DNA from: Brachionus plicatilis
Lineage: Eukaryota; Rotifera; Eurotatoria; Ploima; Brachionidae
Direction: 5' to 3'
DNA: 64,000 nucleotides
Assembly: GCA_010279815.1 (NCBI GenBank)
Contig: QEOQ01000246.1
Coordinates: 270,317 to 334,316 of the forward strand
The notes under the pieces are model-generated. The model did no database searches. It was not told the DNA's origin and worked only from the letters and a program-made list of their open reading frames with translations. The position numbers and the translations under genes are program-made. Shown here in pieces: positions 56,009 to 64,000 of this stretch; position 1 is the first letter of the stretch, and each line of letters opens with the position of its first letter.

Positions 56009-57004
56009 TCATTTAAGTTTAAAAGAAAGTATCACTGCACCAACAATAATGGTTAAAATCACTGCTATGATAATAAACAGATAAAGTCTTTTTCTTCTTG
56101 CTTTGGACTTAAAAAACGCATTTGTTTATTTAAAAAAATAAATAAATTTTATAAATGTTACTTTATTCTTGACAGCTTGAGTAAGTTCATCTTTAGCATT
56201 CATCACCAATAGTTCTGTATTATTAATATTGCTCTCGATAGTATCTTAAAGAAAAAATATTAAAACTTGATTCAAAAAAATTTTAAATTTTCAAAAACCG
56301 ATAGTTTCTTGCTGGTCGTTTACAATCACAGCCAAATCTTTGAACATGGAATTCAAGTCAATTACATCGGATTCTAATTGATGAATTTGATTCTCTCGAT
56401 CTTTGACAAGCTGAAGTTCTTGCTCATTTTTAATTTGAACACTGATCTGATCGGCCCTTCGACCAAAATTTGGCTCCTCCACTTCATTTTGGAACATGAC
56501 CTGATGCTGTTCAGGAAGTTCGGTTTGCTTCTCTTTTCTCAAAGAGGACTCAGTTACCCTTTGAAATTTCTGAAATGTTTTGATCAATTCATCACCCAAG
56601 CGATCTTTTTGAATTTTCAGCTCACCCTTTAGGTAAAATTAATAAGAGTATTAAAAAATTAAATTTGATTTAATATACCAAATTGCTGTTTGGTATGCTG
56701 TTTAGGTCCTTTAGATTTCTCTTTGCATCTTGTGCTATTTCTTTGGAATTATGCTGGATATCCGCTCTGGTTAAAAAAATTAAAATTTTTATTATCAATT
56801 TACAAGTTTAGAAAATGAATTTACAAATTTTTTCGTAAATTATTCGAGTCCTTGGAGGTTCCTATTTGGTTCGACAGACTTTCAATTTTGCTGACTGAAA
56901 ATTGATAAATCAATAGAGGATTTTTTTAAACGCAAGCAGTTTTTACCTGATTGATTTAGCTTTTGTATGTTGGAACGCAAATTTTGGATCAATTCAGCTG
57001 CCAT
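56009..57004 (-). CDS. Syntaxin 7/12-like Qa-SNARE
   Basis: Membrane-anchored SNARE for endosomal fusion. Six exons, 57004-56947, 56894-56825, 56766-56679, 56626-56299, 56244-56162 and 56107-56009, give 241 aa, typical of endosomal syntaxins. The N-terminal two thirds look like a helical Habc region (LIQNLRSNIQKLN, KTFQKFQRVTESSLRKEKQ). The SNARE motif runs from about RENQIHQLESDVIDLNSMFK to KDELTQAVKNK, with the zero-layer Gln in VNDQQETID. A basic stretch KARRKR precedes one C-terminal transmembrane helix (LYLFIIIAVILTIIVGAVIL). Assignment to the syntaxin 7/12/13 group rests on overall resemblance; other Qa types are possible. Confidence 0.9.
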
Positions 57005-57346
57005 TTTTTAAAAATTTACAATGCTTTAATCTTAATATTAATTTTAGCTCACGAGCAAATTATAATGATAAGACTTTCATTATTATTTAAACATAAAATA
57101 TGTGAATTTTTTTTCAAAATTATTAATCACTAACAAAAATGAGTATAATGGAGAAAATTTCCATGATGAGACATAATTTACAGTCACTGTTTCAAAATTT
57201 TAATTAAAAAAATTTAAAATTTTTAAAAATTTATTTACTTTAAAAAAATTTCGTAAAACTGACTGTGAATATTTATAAAAAAAATTTTTGGTGTACTAAA
57301 ATTGATAAAATTCATGTTAAAAAAAGTATGGTTTTATTAAAAAAAA

Positions 57347-59158
57347 TTATCTTGGCCAAGTAAGATAATTGTCTTGATACTCTTCATCACTCGATTCTAT
57401 ATTTTGAATTGTGTTTTCCCTTTTAAAAATCATAGCTTGTTTTACCACTGAATCAATGGCACTGTATCTGCGCAGCATTATCGGTAAGATATTTTCTTGT
57501 TGAGAAACTTTGTCGTCTGGTAAAGGACTTAGCTGGTTAAACAAGGAATCCCAGTAAGCCAATTGTGTCCATTCTGGAAGCCAGTCAAACTTTTGTAGCC
57601 AATTTGGCAATGAATCCATTAAATACTTTCTTAGAACTAACACAACAGCGTAAAGCACAATTCCAGCAAAAATTGGAATAAAAAAAACTGCCAGTCCAAT
57701 CCAGTGTGGTATGAGTGCCAGGCCAAGGACCAAAGTTGGCAGAATAACATAGCACATAAATGCGTACACATACAGAAACCATTTGTGCTCATAGATAACA
57801 TCGCCCAATTTTCTGGAAAATATTTTTGGAAATCGCATAAATGGAAGCGGCAGCCAAAGAACTACTCCGAATAAATTGAACAGTGTATTGACAATGGCCA
57901 GTTGCATTGATTTCTTTATGGCGTATGTTGGTTGGGTTAGTGCGCTGAGAATTCCGGTGACTGTTGTTCCAATATTTGAGCCTAGAGTCATGACATAAAC
58001 TCTATGCAAAGATACCATACCAATGCCACATAGTGGAACTAGAGTAGCTGTGATTATATTAGAGCTTTGAACAATTAGAGTCAAAAAAAAGGCAAAAAAA
58101 AATAGTATCACTTGAGTGAGCCATCTCATTTTTCCCGGCAGTGAGGCATTAACAGCGCTTCGGACTCCGCGAGCTATCGGTCCCACTATAAACAAGCTGA
58201 GTATTTTTACAATGCCAAATAAACACGCAGTAAGAATTATCAATGAAAATATGATAAAAAATAATCCCGTAAATCCATCACCAAAATGGTCAATCATGGG
58301 CATTGTTAAATAATCACATTGAGCGCACTCTGTCTGGTTCACTGTGCCATTATCTTGATCCAAGGACTCACAGCACCTTGACGCAATCTCTGTGTTATTT
58401 GATCCATATTGAATGGCCTCTATGCTGGTCTCGTTCAGTTTGATGAACAAATCGCTCACAGGACGCAGAATTTCTTCAATAAAATTGGCTTTTTTAAGAT
58501 CCTGCACATTTTCTGGCATCAAATTGGTGATTTTTTTGGACAAAACATGCAAAAAGTCAAATGTTACATCGAGAAAAAGAAGAATGATGGTAGTGAGGTA
58601 ATTGAAAATGTCATTTAATGTTGCTGCACTGAATGCCCGCTTAAATTCAACCGGATCGCCAGAAAGAGTGAGTGCGACCAAGGAATTGGTCACACATGTT
58701 CCAATGTTCGAGCCCATAATGATCGGAATCGCTTTTTTTGCTGACGGAATGATGCCTGCACCGACCATTGTCACCACTATAGAAGATGTTGCTGTGGCAC
58801 TTTGAAGCACTGCTGTGACTAAAATACCAATTGAGAGGGCTGCTAGTGGGTTCGAGAGCAAAAATTGGATGGCATGGTCGGCCTTAAGAGCGTGTGGAGA
58901 CACCAATGTGAAGCCAATGGTGAGAAAATTTAATGACAGCAAAAAAACATAAAGAAGTAAAGTGAGAAAAATTATTTTTAAAGATGACAAGAGAATAAAA
59001 TTGAGTTTTTCTTTTTTTGAATAAACAAGCCATGGACGGTCGGACTCGTCCTCTTCTTCTTCGCTTTGAATAACTTTTTTCAACGACTCATATTCATTAT
59101 CCATTTGAATTACTTTTGCATATCGGCACAAATTTGGATTTTTTTGGTAATTGGACAT
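57347..59158 (-). CDS. Sodium-phosphate cotransporter, SLC34 (NaPi-II) family
   Basis: Plasma-membrane transporter that takes up inorganic phosphate with sodium. Single open frame of 603 aa with no introns. The two inverted transport repeats are visible through their QS motifs: LQSATATSSIVVTMVGAG in the first half and VQSSNIITATLVPLCGIG in the second, each followed by GSNIGT. Between them is a large extracellular loop with Cys residues and N-glycosylation sites (RCCESLDQDNGTVNQTECAQC). At least eight hydrophobic segments are present. The length is near that of vertebrate SLC34 (about 600-690). Most animal SLC34 genes contain introns, so an uninterrupted gene is noteworthy. It lies 343 bp upstream of the syntaxin gene, in the same direction, but is not an operon on present evidence. 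Confidence 0.94.
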   Translation of the reverse strand: MSNYQKNPNLCRYAKVIQMDNEYESLKKVIQSEEEEDESDRPWLVYSKKEKLNFILLSSLKIIFLTLLLYVFLLSLNFLTIGFTLVSPHALKADHAIQFLLSNPLAALSIGILVTAVLQSATATSSIVVTMVGAGIIPSAKKAIPIIMGSNIGTCVTNSLVALTLSGDPVEFKRAFSAATLNDIFNYLTTIILLFLDVTFDFLHVLSKKITNLMPENVQDLKKANFIEEILRPVSDLFIKLNETSIEAIQYGSNNTEIASRCCESLDQDNGTVNQTECAQCDYLTMPMIDHFGDGFTGLFFIIFSLIILTACLFGIVKILSLFIVGPIARGVRSAVNASLPGKMRWLTQVILFFFAFFLTLIVQSSNIITATLVPLCGIGMVSLHRVYVMTLGSNIGTTVTGILSALTQPTYAIKKSMQLAIVNTLFNLFGVVLWLPLPFMRFPKIFSRKLGDVIYEHKWFLYVYAFMCYVILPTLVLGLALIPHWIGLAVFFIPIFAGIVLYAVVLVLRKYLMDSLPNWLQKFDWLPEWTQLAYWDSLFNQLSPLPDDKVSQQENILPIMLRRYSAIDSVVKQAMIFKRENTIQNIESSDEEYQDNYLTWPR

Positions 59159-60026
59159 TTTTAAAATCTTATTTTAAAAATTAAATAGATGATTTAGAAA
59201 AAAAACTGAATTTTTTTTTGAAGCTTGTAGAAGAAATTTTAGCTTTATTAAACAATAGGGTGTATAAAGCATGCTTATTTGAATATTTAAATTAAAGACC
59301 GTACTCTTGGTTTAACCATTTTTTTATTTTTATTCTAAAGCATTTAATTTTCAAATTTTCCTGTCCATTGAGAATCAGCAAAACTTTTCATAAGACATTA
59401 TTTCCATGAAATTTCATTTGTTTGTTTGTCTGATTTCTGCACATGTCTCTATTGTAATTCACTGTGAATTGGCTTTGCTACAAAATTTAATTCTTTTGTG
59501 TTCCATAGCTTATTTTTTATGCTCCATTTTTATTCAAAAATTCCTAATATTTTCAGATTAAATTAATAGAAATTTAACACCGCTGTGAAAATAAAAAAAT
59601 TCAAAAAAAAAACTTGCAACAATTTAAAATTAAATTAAATAAAATTTCTAATTTCTTTTAAATCAATAAAATCAAAAATCAAGAAAATGAGAAAATTTTT
59701 AATTTTCAAAAAACTAATCATTTTTGCTCAATTTGTACTGGATTTCACAGTGTCAAATTGAACATCCCTTTTTTATGCATTTTTTATTACATAAAAAAGG
59801 GCTTTTGAAAAAATTTTTTTATTTAATATTTTCAATTTAGAGATAAGCATTTAATTTTAATTGATTATTAAAAAAATAAGATTTTTTTCAAAAGTTTATT
59901 GATTTTAAAACTTGAAAAATCATTTGGAAATGTTATTTTTAACGAATTAAACACATAATAACTAATAGATAAAAAAATTTATAAATTAGATAGACTTAAA
60001 TCTAAATTTGCTCCATTTGACTATTG
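59159..60026. other. AT-rich intergenic stretch
   Basis: Between the SLC34 start and the OST4 stop codon. No gene or structured element was recognised. Confidence 0.45.
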
Positions 60027-60146
60027 CTACTCTGGCTTGACCGCTCTTGATCCATTTACTGATACATAGTGGAAAACTACAACTAGCAGAAATATTGATA
60101 CTCCAAGCACATTAGCAAATATGGCCAATTGAACATCAGTTATCAT
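60027..60146 (-). CDS. OST4: OST4, mini-subunit of oligosaccharyltransferase
   Basis: A 39-residue type I membrane peptide that stabilises the STT3 subunit of the ER N-glycosylation complex. It starts [17 protein letters not shown], continues as one hydrophobic helix ([10 protein letters not shown]) and ends VKPE. This is nearly the same as the animal OST4 consensus, so identity is secure despite the small size. An acceptor lies at 60172-60173, 25 bases upstream of the ATG. A donor (CAAG|GTAAGAAG) at 60590-60589 suggests a 5' UTR exon ending at 60591, so the transcript probably has a ~420-bp 5' UTR intron. Confidence 0.93.
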   Translation of the reverse strand: MITDVQLAIFANVLGVSIFLLVVVFHYVSVNGSRAVKPE

Positions 60147-60639
60147 TGTGTAGCCGAATTTTTTTCGATATCTAAAACGGTAAATGTGTTCAGTCAACAA
60201 AAATTGAAATAGAATTTTTCAAAATTTTTTTCAACTCAGCTATACATGACACGCCATCAACTCAAATAAGAGCTTTATATTTCAAAATTCACTAAGGTTT
60301 CTTAATTTGTCTTTCATCATTTTCAAAACTAAAAATTCATTTTTTTAGCTCAAATAAATAATTGTTTCCTTAAAATTTTTTTATTAATTTTTAATTTAAA
60401 AAAATTGAAAAGAATTTTTCGCATTGATTAATAAAAAATTTAAAAAGCAAATTTATTATATGTTTTTGTTAAATTCAATTTTGAAATTTTTAGAAAAAAA
60501 TTTATTAGCTATTTTATCATTTCGTTCTGTTATTTTGTACTGAATTTCACAAAACCTATTATATTCTAAGCTCTGATCTTTTCTTCTTACCTTGGTTCGG
60601 CTTTTGACCTGAAAATAATTCTTTACCGAAGTTAATTAA

Positions 60640-62038
60640 AGTGAAATTTAAATTAGATTTTTTAAATTAAATAGATTTTTACTGCTGAAAATTAACTAAG
60701 TTTGCGTCTTTAATAAATTTTTTTACAGCTTGTGGTTAAGTTAGTATTGTAAGTGTTCCATTTTGATCAATTTCATCCTAACAAAAAAATCTTTTTTAAA
60801 TTTCTTTTGTAATGTTCATTTTTTCTATTTTGCTTATTGAAAGTAGTGGGTATTATTTTAGTTATTTTCATCTTTATTATCATCGCATTTAATTCATTTT
60901 GATTTCTAGAAAGGACTTTTCGATTTCAATCATTTTTTGTTCAAACTCAAGAAAAATAAATAGAAATTTGAGAACTAATCATGCAATAGAAAATTAAAAA
61001 TATATAAAATTTGTTTGGAAAATTATGAAAAATAATATTTTGATTCTGTATTTTTAGTAATGCAATCAAAAAATCGTCATTCGAAAAATCAATTTAAGTT
61101 TAAAAAAAAAAAGAATTAATAAAAAACGATTAAAATATTCAATAAAAATTTCAAATAAAATCTTATTTTTTAAAATTTTGGTTTTTCAAATTAAAAAAAA
61201 ATAATGATCGAATTAAGCTAGATGCACCAAATTTTGTACATCACTGGATTTAGCCTTTAAAATCATAAATGTTGGAGAAATATTTTTAATTTTTTTCAAG
61301 ATTGCACAAATATCTAAATATCTTCTTTTTTTAATTAATAAAATATTTTAGACTTTTTCCTCATATATTAAATTTCTTTTAAATACTTTTCATAGAGTTG
61401 TTCTACGAGCGAAATAATTAAATTTCCCCAACGAACTATTTAATCAATATTCACATTCTTTTTTTGAATGCTTCCAAAATTTAATGCTCTAAAATAAATA
61501 TAAAAAAATAATTTTATAAGAATGCTTCCAAAGACATTTTAATTTTTAAGTCAAAAGATTTTTTTAAATGATCAATAAGCATCTTGCTTATTTAATTAAC
61601 ACCTTTAGTCATTTTCTTTAATTTTACTCTATTTTTTTAGCTCTAATTCAATTTAAATTGTTAATATGGCTACAAAATTTTATAGAATAAAAAAAAATTA
61701 TAAATTTAAAAAAAAGCTCTTGGAAGCTTAAAAATTATTGGACATCAGTTTTTTTGTTTTACATTTAGAGGAATCATAAATTTTATAGAATAAAATTTAA
61801 ATTAAATTTTTCGAGTTTATTTATTAACAAAAGTTAATCAATTTTGATCCATTTCATATTCCGATATTTTGCCGGAACTCAAATTTAAAAACAAAATTGA
61901 GATAAAATTATTAAAGACTGTTTAGAGCTCTGAAGTTTATCAGAAGAGATAAAAAAGAGTGCAGGAAACAAAATTTCAGATAAAAATAGAAGAATTTAAA
62001 ATAAAAATTTTTTTAGTTAATTAGTCAAATATTTTCAA
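60640..62038. other. AT-rich intergenic stretch between divergent genes
   Basis: About 1.4 kb between OST4 (minus) and the GPCR (plus), which are transcribed away from each other. It must hold both promoters; no clear motif was seen. Confidence 0.4.
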
Positions 62039-64000
62039 ATGAATCGTACGACAATTTTGCTATTTCTTTCGATTTTTTCTAGTGCCAAACTAGAGAGCCA
62101 GAATCAAACAATTTTGACCCTTTATGATTCAGTTCATAATCTAGCTTTGACCAAATTAGCCATTATCAACTCAAAGCAGCGTTTTTTCGGCAAACTGCAG
62201 TCTTTGTCCATTTTGATGAACTTCGATCCGGACGGAACCTCATCACTGCATCTAATCAACAATGTCAATGGTGTTTATTGGTCAGACAATGGTAATTGTA
62301 AACACGGACAAATGTATGACCCGGTAGCTGGATGCCGCGAGATCTTCTGCATGGAAGGATACATCCTAGACTCAAATGGCTGCATTCCTGATCCCAACTT
62401 CAACAAAACCAGCACACAAAACCAAATAAAAGCATCGTCCAGAATGCACATAGAGTTGACCATTAACCACGAGCTTTGCCAGCTGGACCTGTTCAATCAG
62501 ACAAATTGTTCCGAGCTATTTTTGACAAACAATCAAAATTTTGATTTGAAATTCCAAAATTTTATATCAAATATTCTGGGCATCATTTCGAGCCGCATCG
62601 ATCAAGTTAAAATAGTGTCACACAAGCTTAGCAGAACAACAAAGGAAATAAATGAGACAAGTTTTATTTTGATAAGCGAATCTATTCGAGTTGATTTTTG
62701 GATTTTGGAAAAAAAAAGTCCGCAAGAAAAAGAAACAATTCAGCTCTATTTTACTCTAATGGTAATTGCCATTGAGCAGTACAGCCTGGAGTTTCAGAGT
62801 GCACGGATTAGATTAGCTAGTGTGATTGAGCTAAAAAAATCCGACCATCTGGGCTGGTGTGGCGAAAAAAACGAAAACAAAACTTATATATCCAATGATT
62901 TCCGCATTCTGGTCTCATTTGAGCCAACAAGAACATATTTTGTGTACACCAACTCAACTGGCCGCTTCTACGGACCAGGCTATTTCTATCTGACACTTCT
63001 ATACCGCACTAAACTCGAGGAAAAACATGTAGAAAAGATTACAAAGGGCGAGCATACCTATGAGAACATACACAACCTTCACAGCCAACACAATCAACAA
63101 TTGTGGTACACCGATTTCAGCAGGTTGAACTATTCGGATGTGACCAATTTGATAATAGACAGGAACAATTCGGCACTAGAGGTGTCAACTATATTGACAG
63201 TATGTGACAGAGCGCCAAAGATACGAGTTAACTGTGACAACTTTACCATATACAGAGCCAAGATGTGCGAGTTCACCTATTTTGAGCACAATCGGTCATT
63301 TTGCTGGCTAATGTTCAAATACAAATGCTATTCCATTGATGAATATGAGTTTGACTTAAAAGAACCGAACAAATACATTCGCATCTGTCAGTACATACCC
63401 AACAATACGGCCCATAGCCAAGTTCTAGGCTACATGGTCAAATCTACATTGCCAAGTTTGACTCACAAGATATCAAGTTGGTTCTCTCTAGCCGCCAATT
63501 TGATCTCTTTGTTTTGTATGATATTGACTTTGATTACTTACAGTCTGTTCCGCGATTTGAGGAATATACCCGGATGGAATTTGATCAATCTAACTCTGGC
63601 GTTGAGCATCGCTCAATTTTCTTTTTTTCTTGGCTCTTTTTTCAGCCATCTGAACATTGCATGCTTTCTCAATGCCATCTTGACCCATTATGGTTTTCTG
63701 GCCTCATTTTTCTGGATGAATGTAATGGCCTTTGATTTGTACCGCAATTTCCGTCTCAAGGCTTCGCACATTTTGCTGCAGACCCAAAAAGTGTCCGATA
63801 GATTGCCCAAATATGCCTTGTACGCCTGGTTGGCCCCGTTGATCATTGTGTTGCCGGCAGTTGTCATAGACCTGAGTGTTCGAGAGCCCATCTATAAGGT
63901 GCCATACAGGCCATGCTATGCTCTGTATTTGCCTGGTTGTGACATGATCAGAAATATTTTGCCTGGCAAAAATGTTTGTCCAAGGGTGGACGACATTTTG
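62039..64000 (+). CDS. Family-B/adhesion-like GPCR, 3' end outside the window
   Basis: One open frame of 654 codons from the ATG to the window edge, no intron seen. A signal peptide (MNRTTILLFLSIFSSA) is followed by a ~470-residue extracellular region with many N-glycosylation sites. It has a small Cys module near residue 85-120 (CKHGQMYDPVAGCREIFC, EGYILDSNGCI) and another Cys cluster close to the membrane (FCWLMFKYKCYS). Transmembrane helices follow from about residue 480: WFSLAANLISLFCMILTLI (TM1), then PGWNLINLTLALSIAQ (a methuselah/adhesion-type TM2 pattern), FLASFFWMNVMAFDLYRNF (TM3) and LYAWLAPLIIVLPAVVI (TM4). No clear GPS cleavage site was found, so a methuselah-like receptor is a good alternative to true adhesion class. 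The ligand is unknown. Confidence 0.85.
   Translation, partial: MNRTTILLFLSIFSSAKLESQNQTILTLYDSVHNLALTKLAIINSKQRFFGKLQSLSILMNFDPDGTSSLHLINNVNGVYWSDNGNCKHGQMYDPVAGCREIFCMEGYILDSNGCIPDPNFNKTSTQNQIKASSRMHIELTINHELCQLDLFNQTNCSELFLTNNQNFDLKFQNFISNILGIISSRIDQVKIVSHKLSRTTKEINETSFILISESIRVDFWILEKKSPQEKETIQLYFTLMVIAIEQYSLEFQSARIRLASVIELKKSDHLGWCGEKNENKTYISNDFRILVSFEPTRTYFVYTNSTGRFYGPGYFYLTLLYRTKLEEKHVEKITKGEHTYENIHNLHSQHNQQLWYTDFSRLNYSDVTNLIIDRNNSALEVSTILTVCDRAPKIRVNCDNFTIYRAKMCEFTYFEHNRSFCWLMFKYKCYSIDEYEFDLKEPNKYIRICQYIPNNTAHSQVLGYMVKSTLPSLTHKISSWFSLAANLISLFCMILTLITYSLFRDLRNIPGWNLINLTLALSIAQFSFFLGSFFSHLNIACFLNAILTHYGFLASFFWMNVMAFDLYRNFRLKASHILLQTQKVSDRLPKYALYAWLAPLIIVLPAVVIDLSVREPIYKVPYRPCYALYLPGCDMIRNILPGKNVCPRVDDIL

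Noticed and set aside
1..64000. CRISPR arrays, operons, bacterial ribosome-binding sites, tRNA or rRNA genes
   Set aside because: None was seen; the window is animal nuclear DNA. A covariance search for tRNA and small RNA genes was not possible here.

Overview
The window is a piece of an animal (metazoan) nuclear genome. The genes have GT-AG introns, many only 48-100 bp long, and the gene set is animal: an ER Hsp90 with signal peptide and ER-retrieval tail, NPL4, sperm-flagellar SPEF2, a SARA/endofin FYVE protein, an SLC34 phosphate transporter, OST4, a syntaxin and a family-B-type GPCR. Non-coding DNA is extremely AT-rich, while one gene (GRP94) is strikingly GC-rich. The standard code fits every gene. 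A small-genome, AT-rich invertebrate such as a rotifer is my guess from composition and intron size; nothing in the window proves it.

Layout. 1-5.1 kb: GRP94 (minus strand), with a 2.2-kb intron expanded by internal duplications, a MITE-like foldback element and a mariner remnant. 5.1-12.7 kb: gene-poor, AT-rich, with a degenerate ~470-bp tandem repeat. 12.7-13.6 kb: secreted PAN-EGF-C-type-lectin gene (minus) with a broken inverted copy of its first exon 0.4 kb away. 16.5-18.0 kb: cystathionine gamma-lyase (minus). 18.8-20.9 kb: NPL4 (minus). 21.6-30.5 kb: a large inverted duplication (arms ~3.0-3.15 kb, spacer 2.7 kb), each arm carrying an intact, identical CDC25-type phosphatase. The right arm also contains the real last exon of SPEF2; the left arm carries a broken copy of that exon. 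30.3-43.3 kb: SPEF2 (minus, 20 exons reconstructed, about 1,938 aa). 45.5-54.9 kb: SARA/endofin (minus), whose 6.2-kb intron holds two plus-strand genes (a 73-aa protein and a triple ubiquitin-like protein) and a GC-rich hAT-like foldback element with an assembly gap. 56.0-57.0 kb: syntaxin 7/12-like (minus). 57.3-59.2 kb: SLC34 (minus, intronless). 60.0-60.6 kb: OST4 (minus). 62.0 kb to the end: a GPCR running off the window (plus).

The genes do not form one pathway. Several serve protein quality control and endomembrane traffic (GRP94, OST4, NPL4, syntaxin, SARA). The most unusual structures are the CDC25 inverted duplication, the SARA intron with nested genes and a possible internal start, the triple-UBL protein with a Q/N-rich tail, and several repeat families whose 3' ends share a short hairpin followed by an (AAAT)n-type tail. 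All splice sites are my own reading; positions should be right to within a base or two but have not been checked against RNA.
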